A stretch of DNA of 64,000 nt from Hymenobacter psychrotolerans DSM 18569 (GTDB lineage Bacteria > Bacteroidota > Bacteroidia > Cytophagales > Hymenobacteraceae), in contig NZ_FRAS01000011.1 in NCBI RefSeq assembly GCF_900142395.1, forward strand, positions 62,001-126,000. Reading direction: 5' to 3'. Position numbers and translations under genes: made by a program. Under the pieces are notes generated by a model. It saw only the letters and a program-made list of their open reading frames with translations, was not told where the DNA came from and did not search any database. The first letter of the stretch is position 1. The number at the start of each line of letters is the position of its first letter. Positions 8,125-15,836 of this stretch are shown piece after piece.

Positions 8125-8457
8125 ATGGACCAGAACATACCGCAGGTTATCCAAACGGTTCCTCTTCAGTACTACGTTTTCTTTGCCACCGCCCTGTTCA
8201 GCATTGGCGTGGTTGGCGTACTCACCCGGCGCAATGCCATTATCATCTTTATGTGCGTGGAGCTGATGCTCAACGCCGTGAATTTGCTACTGACGGCCTT
8301 CTCGGCCTACCGCTCCGACCCCAACGGCCAGGTATTCGTGTTCTTCATCATGGCCGTGGCCGCTGCCGAAGTAGCAGTGGGGCTGGCCATCATTGTGATG
8401 ATTTACCGCAACGTCCAGAATACCGACGTTAACCTGCTCAACCGCCTGAAGTTCTGA
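8125..8457 (+). CDS. nuoK: NADH-quinone oxidoreductase subunit K
   Basis: Small antiporter-related membrane subunit of complex I. From ATG 8125 it is 110 residues, the usual NuoK length, with three hydrophobic helices. The second contains the conserved glutamate of [18 protein letters not shown] and the third contains [15 protein letters not shown]. The longer frame from 8071 adds 18 arginine-rich residues without family support. It is the first gene of the second nuo block, more than 4.6 kb from nuoJ, and therefore needs its own promoter. Confidence 0.94.
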   Translation: MDQNIPQVIQTVPLQYYVFFATALFSIGVVGVLTRRNAIIIFMCVELMLNAVNLLLTAFSAYRSDPNGQVFVFFIMAVAAAEVAVGLAIIVMIYRNVQNTDVNLLNRLKF

Positions 8458-8464
8458 TTTGCCA

Positions 8465-8566
8465 TGCCGTCCTGAGCGGAGCGAAGGACCTTCTACCAGC
8501 CGAACGACACCCGTAACAACGCCTCGTTCTCCCGTGATAAGGTCCTTCGCTCCGCTCAGGATGACA
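8465..8566. repeat. Dispersed inverted repeat, family A copy 4 (nuoK/nuoL gap)
   Basis: Arms at 8465-8492 and 8539-8566 match with one mismatch and a 46-base loop. Like copies 1 and 2 it occupies almost the full spacer between two complex I genes. Confidence 0.9.
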
Positions 8567-8590
8567 CCTGTGCTTCTGCATCCCTGACTT

Positions 8591-10537
8591 ATGCAAGAAA
8601 CTGTAATTCCCGCTGCCGGCGCGCCCTACTCCACGTTTCTGTACGTGCTTATCCCGCTGCTGCCGTTTTTGGGCTTTCTCATCAACGGGCTGCTCAACCG
8701 CAAGCTGTCGGGCACGGTAGCCGGCGCCATCGGCAGCCTGATGGTGCTGGGCTCGTTCGCCATTTCGGTGTTCCTGTTCCTGAATTTCCAGTACCAGTAC
8801 ACCGTCACGCTGTTCGACTGGATTTCGGTGGGCTCGATGCACATTCCGTTCAGCTACCAGATTGACCAGCTCAGCCTGATTATGCTGCTGCTCGTGACGG
8901 GCGTAGGCTTCCTGATCCACGTGTACAGCATCGGCTACATGCACCACGACGAGAACGTGGGCAAGTTTTTCAGCTTCCTGAACCTGTTCGTGTTCAGCAT
9001 GCTGATGCTGGTGCTGGGCGCCAACTTCGTGATTCTATTCATCGGCTGGGAAGGCGTGGGGCTGTGCTCCTACCTGCTCATCGGCTTCTGGAACAAGAAC
9101 ACCGCCTACAACAACGCCGCCAAGAAAGCCTTCATCATCAACCGCATCGGCGACCTGGGCTTCCTGCTCGGCATCTTCCTGATTTACCTCACCTTCGACT
9201 CGGTGCAGTACGCCGAGGTGTTCCAGAAAGCCAGCACGATGCAGATTGGCGCGGGCGTGGTAACGGCCATTACGCTGCTGCTGTTCGTGGGTGCTACCGG
9301 TAAATCGGCGCAGCTGCCGCTCTACACCTGGCTGCCCGACGCCATGGCCGGCCCCACTCCCGTTTCGGCCCTAATTCACGCCGCCACCATGGTAACGGCG
9401 GGTATTTACATGATTCTGCGCGCCAACGTGTTGTTCACGCTGGCCCCCGATACCCTCGAAGTTATTGCCATCATCGGCGCGGCTACGGCCCTGTTTGCCG
9501 CCACCATCGGCCTGGCCCAGAACGACATCAAAAAGGTACTGGCCTACTCCACCGTTTCGCAGCTGGGCTACATGTTCCTGGCCCTGGGCGTGATGGGCTA
9601 CAGCACCAGCCTGTTCCACGTCCTGACCCACGCCTTCTTCAAGGCCCTGATGTTCCTGGGCGCGGGCTCCGTGATTCATGCCATGAGCAACGAGCAGGAT
9701 ATGCGCCGCATGGGCGGTCTGCGCAAGTCGCTGCCTATCACGTTCATCACCTTCCTGGTAGGCTGCCTGGCCATTGCCGGTATCCCGCCCTTCTCGGGCT
9801 TCTTCTCGAAAGATGAAATCCTGCTGCACGCCTTCGAGCACAGCAAAGTGCTGTACGCGGTAGGTTTGTTCACGGCCTTCCTGACGGCTTTCTATATGTT
9901 CCGACTGCTGTTCCTCACCTTCTTCGGCGAGTTCCGCGGCACCGAGGAGCAGAAACACCACCTGCACGAGTCGCCGGCTTCCATGACGTTGCCGCTCATT
10001 GTGCTGGCTATTCTGGCCGCCGTGGGTGGTTTCATGAACGCACCCTTCTTCCTGGGTGAGGAAAACGCCTACCTCTCGAACTACCTCGCGCCGCTGTTCA
10101 CTTACTCCAGGCAGCTGAACCCGGCGGCCTTCGGCGTACACGCCGACCACGCCACCGAGCTCATGCTCATCGGCCTCTCGGTGGGCGCGGGGGTGCTGGG
10201 CATCATCTTGGCTTATGTGCAGTACGTGAGCCGCGGGGTGCGCCCGGTGGAAGACGGCGAGTCGCGCGGCTTCCTCGAAAACCTAGTGTATCACAAGTAC
10301 TACATCGACGAGCTGTATAATGCTCTGTTTGTGCGCCCCATCATGTGGCTATCGCACGGCCTGTTCCGTTACGTCGAAAACGGCATCATCGACCCCGTCG
10401 TGAACGGCTTCGGCCGCCTGACTATGGGTGGGGGCCAGCTCCTGCGCTACGTGCAAACCGGCTCCGTGGAAACCTACCTCATCCTGATGGTGGTGGGCAT
10501 CGTGCTGGTAATGGCGCTGAACTTCGGGAAGTTTTAA
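8591..10537 (+). CDS. nuoL: NADH-quinone oxidoreductase subunit L
   Basis: Distal proton-pumping, antiporter-like membrane subunit of complex I. The 648 residues form many transmembrane helices. Visible family segments are GWEGVGLCSYLLIGFW (about 150-165, with the conserved glutamate), LPLYTWLPDAMAGPTPVSALIHAATMVTAGIYM in two adjacent stretches (about 245-275), AYSTVSQLGYMF (about 320) and GIPPFSGFFSKDEIL (about 400). A long C-terminal part agrees with the lateral helix of NuoL. It follows nuoK by 133 bases, mostly a hairpin element. Confidence 0.96.
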   Translation: MQETVIPAAGAPYSTFLYVLIPLLPFLGFLINGLLNRKLSGTVAGAIGSLMVLGSFAISVFLFLNFQYQYTVTLFDWISVGSMHIPFSYQIDQLSLIMLLLVTGVGFLIHVYSIGYMHHDENVGKFFSFLNLFVFSMLMLVLGANFVILFIGWEGVGLCSYLLIGFWNKNTAYNNAAKKAFIINRIGDLGFLLGIFLIYLTFDSVQYAEVFQKASTMQIGAGVVTAITLLLFVGATGKSAQLPLYTWLPDAMAGPTPVSALIHAATMVTAGIYMILRANVLFTLAPDTLEVIAIIGAATALFAATIGLAQNDIKKVLAYSTVSQLGYMFLALGVMGYSTSLFHVLTHAFFKALMFLGAGSVIHAMSNEQDMRRMGGLRKSLPITFITFLVGCLAIAGIPPFSGFFSKDEILLHAFEHSKVLYAVGLFTAFLTAFYMFRLLFLTFFGEFRGTEEQKHHLHESPASMTLPLIVLAILAAVGGFMNAPFFLGEENAYLSNYLAPLFTYSRQLNPAAFGVHADHATELMLIGLSVGAGVLGIILAYVQYVSRGVRPVEDGESRGFLENLVYHKYYIDELYNALFVRPIMWLSHGLFRYVENGIIDPVVNGFGRLTMGGGQLLRYVQTGSVETYLILMVVGIVLVMALNFGKF

Positions 10538-10548
10538 AAGTCTCAACT

Positions 10549-11043
10549 ATGAAACACTGCTTTTTCACACTCATCTTCTCTCTTCTGGTTGGTTTTGCAT
10601 CTGCTCAGAAAGTAGAGGTGAAAGGTGAAACTATCTTGGTAGATGGGACGAAATATGCTCTGATTGAGCAAGAGGGCTGCGGCATCATGGATGTGGACTG
10701 CTTTTACTATATCAAGTCCTTGGAAGGCAAGCGACTGTTTGTTGTGAAACAGCAGATGTTCAATGACCCGGCTGAAATTGACGCTGCAGACCCCCAGGGT
10801 AAGGTTCTGTACCTACAGTACGTCTTCACCGGCGTTGGCACCAAGGCAGAAACCACTTTCCCCACCACATTGCATCTACGGGCCATTGATGTCGCCCGCA
10901 AGGTGGTTAAAGCGCAGCTTATGGCAAATGGCACGCTGAATGAGCAGGCCGCCACGGAGTTCGTCACCAATAACGGTACACCTTTCTCAGAGCGTCGTCA
11001 GGCGCTGAATGGTCCTAAGGTCATCGTAATCGAAAAAAATTAG
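10549..11043 (+). CDS. Small secreted hypothetical protein inserted between nuoL and nuoM
   Basis: A 164-residue protein starting at ATG 10549, 11 bases after the nuoL stop. The first 20 residues (MKHCFFTLIFSLLVGFASAQ) form a typical signal peptide, so the protein is predicted to be periplasmic or envelope-associated. The mature part contains GETILVDGTKYALIEQEGCG and two nearby cysteines (CGIMDVDC), with no family I recognise. Base composition is less GC-rich than nuoL and nuoM. It is in line with the operon and probably cotranscribed, but no such subunit belongs to canonical complex I. Confidence 0.8.
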   Translation: MKHCFFTLIFSLLVGFASAQKVEVKGETILVDGTKYALIEQEGCGIMDVDCFYYIKSLEGKRLFVVKQQMFNDPAEIDAADPQGKVLYLQYVFTGVGTKAETTFPTTLHLRAIDVARKVVKAQLMANGTLNEQAATEFVTNNGTPFSERRQALNGPKVIVIEKN

Positions 11044-11114
11044 AGCAGCTGCGGCTGCTTCGTCCCTGGCCCGGCCTGCTTCTGGCACGTGCCTGAAATC
11101 TGCGGTTCTCTTAC

Positions 11115-12584
11115 ATGCTGACTGTCCTTCTTCTACTCTGGCCCGTGGCGGCCGCCCTGCTGCTGCACTTCTTCAAAGGCCGTGCGGCCCGGGTTCCGGC
11201 GCTGGGCGCGGCCCTGGTTGAATTTGCGCTGGCAGCTTATGCCGCCCTCACCTTCAACGCCAACCACAGCGGCCAATTCTCCTACAACCTCAACTGGATT
11301 CCCTCGGCGGGCATTCAGTTTGCGGTGGGCATGGACGGGCTGAGTTTGCTGCTGGTGCTGCTGACGGCCGTGCTGGTGCCGGTGATTCTGCTGAGTGCCT
11401 TCCGCCGCAACTTCGAGAATGAGTCGGTGTTTTACGCGCTGGTGCTGTTCATGCAAACCGGCCTGATTGGTGTGTTCACGGCCCAGGATGCCTTCCTGTT
11501 CTACTTCATGTGGGAAGTAGCCCTGATTCCGATTTACTTCCTGGCTGGCGTGTGGGGCGGTGTGAACCGGGCCCGCGTCACGTTCAAGTTCTTCCTGTAC
11601 ACCATCATCGGCTCGCTGTTCATGCTGGCCGGCTTCGTGTACCTGTATTTCCAGACCGGCCCCTCGGCTGACGGCCTCTCGGCCCACAACTCGGCCCTGA
11701 CTTCGTTTTACGCCCTCAACCTGCCTGCCGAAACGCAGATGTGGGTGTTCTGGCTGATTTTTGCGGCCTTCGCCGTGAAGATGCCCATCTTCCCCTTCCA
11801 CACCTGGCAGCCCGATACCTACACCGAGGCCCCGGCCCCGGCTACCATGCTGCTCTCGGGCATCATGCTCAAAATGGGCATCTATGGCTGCATGCGCTGG
11901 CTGCTGCCAGTGGTTCCGATGGGCGTGGACTACTGGCAGAACCTGGTGCTGATTCTGGCCATCATCGGCATCATCTACGGCGCTATCATCGCCATCCGCC
12001 AGCAGGACGTGAAGCGCCTGATTGCCTACTCGTCTCTGTCGCACGTGGGTTTGATGATTGCCGGCGTGTTCTCGCTCACCCAGATGGGTCTGCAGGGTGC
12101 CAGCATTCAGATGCTGGCCCACGGCGTGAACGTGGTGGGCATGTTCTTCATTGCCGACGCCATTGAGCGCCGCACCGGCACCCGCAACATTGCCGACCTG
12201 GGCGGCCTCACCCGCAAAGCCCCTGTGCTCACGGTGTGCTTCCTGGTGCTGCTGCTGGGCACGGTGGCGCTGCCGCTCACCAACGGCTTCGTGGGCGAGT
12301 TCCTGCTGCTGGCCGGCGTGTACCAGTACAACGCCTGGATGGGCGCGGTGGCCGGCGTCACCATCATTCTGGGCGCGGTGTACCTGCTGCGCATGTTCCA
12401 GCGCGTCATGCTCGGCCCCGACTCTTCGTTCACGGAATCCTTCACCGACCTGACCGGCGCGGAACTGGCTCTGCTGGTGCCGCTCATCGTGCTGGTGTTC
12501 TGGATTGGCCTGTTCCCGAACACCTTCCTGCACCTGTCGGAAGGCAGCGTGCTGAACATCCTGAACGAGGTAGTAAAACGCTAA
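11115..12584 (+). CDS. nuoM: NADH-quinone oxidoreductase subunit M
   Basis: Second antiporter-like proton-pumping subunit of complex I, 489 residues and polytopic. Recognisable segments are FYFMWEVALIPIYFLAGVWGG near residues 130-150 (conserved glutamate in the helix), FPFHTWQPDTYTEAPAPATM near 225-245, and AYSSLSHVGLMIAGVF near 305-320. Length is normal. The start at ATG 11115 is 71 bases after the small secreted-protein gene. Followed by an imperfect hairpin element and nuoN. Confidence 0.95.
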   Translation: MLTVLLLLWPVAAALLLHFFKGRAARVPALGAALVEFALAAYAALTFNANHSGQFSYNLNWIPSAGIQFAVGMDGLSLLLVLLTAVLVPVILLSAFRRNFENESVFYALVLFMQTGLIGVFTAQDAFLFYFMWEVALIPIYFLAGVWGGVNRARVTFKFFLYTIIGSLFMLAGFVYLYFQTGPSADGLSAHNSALTSFYALNLPAETQMWVFWLIFAAFAVKMPIFPFHTWQPDTYTEAPAPATMLLSGIMLKMGIYGCMRWLLPVVPMGVDYWQNLVLILAIIGIIYGAIIAIRQQDVKRLIAYSSLSHVGLMIAGVFSLTQMGLQGASIQMLAHGVNVVGMFFIADAIERRTGTRNIADLGGLTRKAPVLTVCFLVLLLGTVALPLTNGFVGEFLLLAGVYQYNAWMGAVAGVTIILGAVYLLRMFQRVMLGPDSSFTESFTDLTGAELALLVPLIVLVFWIGLFPNTFLHLSEGSVLNILNEVVKR

Positions 12585-12586
12585 GC

Positions 12587-12688
12587 TGTAGCGCGAAGCA
12601 GCCGCTTCGCGTATCGTTGAACGGCCCGGCCCGCCCCTGCCAGTTCAACGATTCCAACGATACGCGGGGCACAGGCCTCGCGCTACAT
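12587..12688. repeat. Imperfect long inverted repeat, family D (nuoM/nuoN gap)
   Basis: Outer arms TGTAGCGCG / CGCGCTACA and inner arms CGCGTATCGTTGAAC and its complement near 12641-12666, separated by diverged stretches. It fills the gap between nuoM and nuoN and shares its GTAGCGCG end with the element at 7870-7956. Confidence 0.75.
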
Positions 12689-12698
12689 TGAGACGAAC

Positions 12699-14108
12699 AT
12701 GAATTCCATCATTCTCCTTTCCGTTCTTGGCCTCGGCAACCTGTTTCTGGGCTTCCGGCGCTCCAACCGGTTGCTGCTGCCGGTAGCCATGCTCATTCTG
12801 GGCCTGGTGCTGACGGTGAACTTCATCGATTGGAACCAGGGTCCGCAGTCGTTCTTCCACGGCATGCTGGTCGTGGACAACTTCTCGGTAGCCTTCACGG
12901 GCATTGTGGTGCTCACGGCGCTGGTGCTGGTGCCCTTCTCCCAGAAATACGTGCTCGACGGCGAGGCCAACCTGGCCGAATACTACTCGCTGCTGCTGTT
13001 TTCGCTGGTGGGCGCCATCATGCTGGTGAGCTACAACCACCTGATCATGCTGTTTCTGGGCATCGAGATTCTGAGCGTAGCCATGTACGTGCTGGCCGGC
13101 TCCGACAAGCGCAACCTGCGCTCCAACGAAGCCGCCCTGAAGTACTTCCTGATGGGCTCCTTCTTCACGGGCTTCCTGCTGTTCGGCATGGCGCTGGTGT
13201 ACGGGGCCACGGGCACGCTGGAGCTGGAGGACATTCGTTTCGCGGTGCAGAACCCCGTTAATGAGTCGCTGACGCCGATGCTTTACATCGGGATGCTGCT
13301 CATGCTCATCGGTATTGCCTTCAAAGTATCGGCCGCGCCCTTCCACTTCTGGACGCCCGATGTGTACGAGGGCACACCTACTTTCTTCACGGCCTTTATG
13401 AGCACGGTGGTGAAAACCGCCGGCTTTGCGGCCTTCCTGAAACTGCTGGTGCAGGCTTTCCCGGCGGCTTCGGCCCAGGGCATCTGGCTGCCCACGCTCA
13501 CGGCTATGTGCGTACTCACGCTGCTCATCGGCAACGTGGGCGCCGTCACGCAGACCAGCATCAAGCGGATGCTGGCGTACTCCAGCGTGTCGCACGCCGG
13601 CTACCTGCTCATTGCGCTGGTGGCTTTCAACGGCGAGCTGGAAGGCGCTTCCGCCAACGGCATTCTGTTCTACTCGCTGGCGTACTCGGTGGCCACGGTA
13701 GCGGCCTTCGGGGTGGTGAAGCTGGTAGCCGATGCCCGCCAGCGCGAAGACTACAATGGCCTCAATGGCCTCGCCAAAACTAACCCGCTGCTGGCTTTCT
13801 CGCTGCTGGTTTCCATGCTTTCCCTGGCCGGCATTCCGCTCACGGGTGGCTTCTTCGGCAAGTTCTTCATCTTCTCGGCCGCCGTTGAGAAAGGCTACAT
13901 TGGCCTCGTGGTGTTTGCCGTGGTGATGTCGATGGTGAGCATCTACTACTACCTGCGTCCCATCATTGCCATGTACATGCGCGAGCCCGATGCCACTACC
14001 GAAGAAGCCGTGCCGGTCACGAAGTTCCAGGCGGGTGCGCTGCTGCTGCTGGCGCTGCTCACCGTGCTGCTGGGCGTAGTGCCCGGCCTGGTAGCCGGCG
14101 TGCTCTAG
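12699..14108 (+). CDS. nuoN: NADH-quinone oxidoreductase subunit N
   Basis: Third antiporter-like membrane subunit of complex I, 469 residues with about 14 hydrophobic helices. Visible motifs: LFLGIEILSVAMYVLAG near residue 115 (conserved glutamate), FHFWTPDVYEGTPTFFTAFM near 215-235, AYSSVSHAGYLLIAL near 290-305, and LAGIPLTGGFFGKFFIF near 375-390. It ends the second nuo block and is followed 35 bases later by a strong terminator. Confidence 0.95.
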   Translation: MNSIILLSVLGLGNLFLGFRRSNRLLLPVAMLILGLVLTVNFIDWNQGPQSFFHGMLVVDNFSVAFTGIVVLTALVLVPFSQKYVLDGEANLAEYYSLLLFSLVGAIMLVSYNHLIMLFLGIEILSVAMYVLAGSDKRNLRSNEAALKYFLMGSFFTGFLLFGMALVYGATGTLELEDIRFAVQNPVNESLTPMLYIGMLLMLIGIAFKVSAAPFHFWTPDVYEGTPTFFTAFMSTVVKTAGFAAFLKLLVQAFPAASAQGIWLPTLTAMCVLTLLIGNVGAVTQTSIKRMLAYSSVSHAGYLLIALVAFNGELEGASANGILFYSLAYSVATVAAFGVVKLVADARQREDYNGLNGLAKTNPLLAFSLLVSMLSLAGIPLTGGFFGKFFIFSAAVEKGYIGLVVFAVVMSMVSIYYYLRPIIAMYMREPDATTEEAVPVTKFQAGALLLLALLTVLLGVVPGLVAGVL

Positions 14109-14143
14109 TATTCCGCCTCCCTTTTTCCTACTCTCTCCCTTAG

Positions 14144-14180
14144 AAACGCCCCGGCCGCCTGGCCGGGGCGTTTTCTTTCT
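14144..14180 (+). terminator. Rho-independent terminator after nuoN
   Basis: Stem AAACGCCCCGGCC / GGCCGGGGCGTTT with a GCCT loop, followed by TTTCTTTCT. It ends the nuoK-N transcript. Confidence 0.93.
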
Positions 14181-14190
14181 ACCCCCCGCC

Positions 14191-14315
14191 CCGGTCCGAC
14201 GCCGCAGGCGCCCGACCGGTCGCCGCCCGTGCCACCCGAACGGCTGGCCTGCCCGGTGCCAGGCAAACAACGTCAGCACGCGGCGACCGGCCGGACGCCT
14301 GCGGCGTCGGACCGG
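14191..14315. repeat. GC-rich long inverted repeat, family E
   Basis: Arms at 14191-14225 and 14281-14315 are about 35 bases long and nearly perfect (core GGTCCGACGCCGCAGGCG), with a 55-base loop. It lies in the 577-base gene-free region between nuoN and the S41 peptidase, just after the terminator. Confidence 0.85.
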
Positions 14316-14446
14316 AACGGGGGCCGCTTCTTGCGGGATATGGACGCGGCTGTGGCAGGTGTTTTCGCTTCTTGTTTCCATACAATACACCTCGCTCGGA
14401 GCCCGCCAAAGTCCTATCCATGTCTCAAAAATGGACACGACGACCC

Positions 14447-14614
14447 GGCAAACCCTCGCGGTGAGTTGGCAAAGGCAGATGCTGACGTAGCAAACCTTGG
14501 TGGCGAGCCGGCAAATCCTGGTGGCGAGCCGGCAAAGGCAGGCGGTATGCTGGCAACTGCAGCCGATGAGCCGGCAAGAGCACGCGGCGGGGTAGCTTAC
14601 CCTCCTGATAGCCT
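14447..14614. repeat. 21-bp tandem repeat array, about 8 degenerate units
   Basis: Consecutive 21-base units start at 14447, 14468, 14489, 14510, 14531, 14552, 14573 and 14594. Most begin GGCAA or AGCAA, and several end GGCGAGCC or GATGAGCC. Units 3 and 4 are almost identical and the outer ones are diverged. Read as protein the units give degenerate heptapeptides in several frames, but no frame there looks like a real gene. It ends 72 bases before the S41 peptidase start. Confidence 0.85.
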
Positions 14615-14685
14615 GCCGGAGGCTGCCGCCAGGATATGGAAGGCTGCTGCGCCCCATCTGCCCGATTCCGGCTATACTTGCCGCC

Positions 14686-15801
14686 ATGAAATTCTCTCTG
14701 ACGCTGGCCCTGCTGTGGCTGCTGCTCCGTTTCCCGGCTTTCGCGCAGGCCCCGGCCCCGACCAGTCTGCCTGAGCAGAGCTTCGAGCAGTTCTGGCAGG
14801 CATTCCGCGACAACTATGCGTTTTTCGAGCTGAAGAAGATGGACTGGGATGCCTCCTACCGCAGGTTCCGGCCGCGCATCACCCCTACCACCCCCGACGA
14901 TACGCTGGTGCAGGTGCTGCGGCAGCTGGTGGAGCCGCTGCACGACGGACACATCACCATTTCGCGGGGCGAAACAGTGCTCTACAAGGGCGAAAGTACC
15001 CGCAACACCTTCAAGCAAACCTTCCGGGCGGTGCAGCCGGAGTTCTGGCGCGTGGCCTACGGGCAGCTGCAGCAGGCCGGGTTCGGGCCGGTGCAGGGTC
15101 TGGGTCCCGATTTCAAGGGCAAGCAGGTGCTCTATACCAGCCGCAACGGAGCCATCGGGTACCTGCACCTCACGCGCAGCTTCGCCGATATCAGTGGGGC
15201 CATGGGCACGGAGGCGCAGGAGCTCAAGGACCGGCGCAAGCTGGAGAAGCTGTTTGCGCAGGCCCTGAAAAAGCTGGCGGGCTGCCAGGTGCTGCTGCTG
15301 GACGTGCGCGACAATGGCGGCGGGCACAGCGGCTACGAGCTGGCCAGCCACTTCACTCAGACGCGCTATCTGGCCAACTACAAGGCCCTGCGCCGGCCCG
15401 GCAGCGACCAGCAGTTCACGGAGCCGCAGCCTGTTTATGTGGAGCCGGCGGCCGGCCCGCGCTTCACCGGCCCGCTGCTGCTGCTCACCTCCGACCAGAC
15501 CGCCAGCGCCGCCGAGGACCTCACCATTGCTCTTAGCCAGCTGCCGCAGGTGACGCAGGTTGGCACGGCCACCAAGGGCATGCTCTCGGATATGCACAGC
15601 GTGCAGCTGCCCAATGGCCTCGACGTGACGCTCTCCAACCAGCGCTATACCATGCCCGACGGCCAGCCACTGGAAGACGTGGGCGTGCAGCCGGATAGTC
15701 AGGTGGAAAATACGCTGGCCGACCTGGATAAGAAGCAGGATGCCGTGCTGCGGCGGGCTCTGGAGCTGGCCCGCACCCTCTCCCCAACCGCCGGGAAATA
15801 G
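14686..15801 (+). CDS. S41-family serine peptidase (C-terminal processing peptidase-like), secreted
   Basis: Predicted secreted or periplasmic serine protease of 371 residues. Residues 1-20 form a signal peptide (MKFSLTLALLWLLLRFPAFA). A helical N-terminal part follows, containing LVEPLHDGHITIS (about 81-93), then the peptidase core: VLLLDVRDNGGGHSGYE (about 202-218) and LLLTSDQTASAAEDLTIAL, with Ser274 as the probable nucleophile. No PDZ insertion is obvious between the parts, so it is closer to the short retinol-binding/tricorn-like S41 type than to canonical Ctp. Substrate unknown. It is transcribed alone, preceded by the repeat-rich region. Confidence 0.9.
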   Translation: MKFSLTLALLWLLLRFPAFAQAPAPTSLPEQSFEQFWQAFRDNYAFFELKKMDWDASYRRFRPRITPTTPDDTLVQVLRQLVEPLHDGHITISRGETVLYKGESTRNTFKQTFRAVQPEFWRVAYGQLQQAGFGPVQGLGPDFKGKQVLYTSRNGAIGYLHLTRSFADISGAMGTEAQELKDRRKLEKLFAQALKKLAGCQVLLLDVRDNGGGHSGYELASHFTQTRYLANYKALRRPGSDQQFTEPQPVYVEPAAGPRFTGPLLLLTSDQTASAAEDLTIALSQLPQVTQVGTATKGMLSDMHSVQLPNGLDVTLSNQRYTMPDGQPLEDVGVQPDSQVENTLADLDKKQDAVLRRALELARTLSPTAGK

Positions 15802-15836
15802 CCCGCTCCAGAGCGGCTTTCCGGAGTTCGTGCCGG

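Noticed and set aside
14447..14614. Possible CRISPR array
   Set aside because: Units are contiguous 21-mers with no unique spacers and no cas genes nearby.
14229..14774. 181-codon frame over the 21-bp repeats giving heptapeptide repeats
   Set aside because: It overlaps the S41 peptidase start and an inverted repeat, and no frame shows a plausible fold or start; the heptads follow from the 21-base period.
12645..14813. Very long - strand open frame opposite nuoN
   Set aside because: It is antisense to a clear nuoN and reads as low-complexity His/Gln/Arg-rich sequence, typical of shadow frames in GC-rich DNA. Its part over 14447-14614 only reflects the 21-bp repeat.
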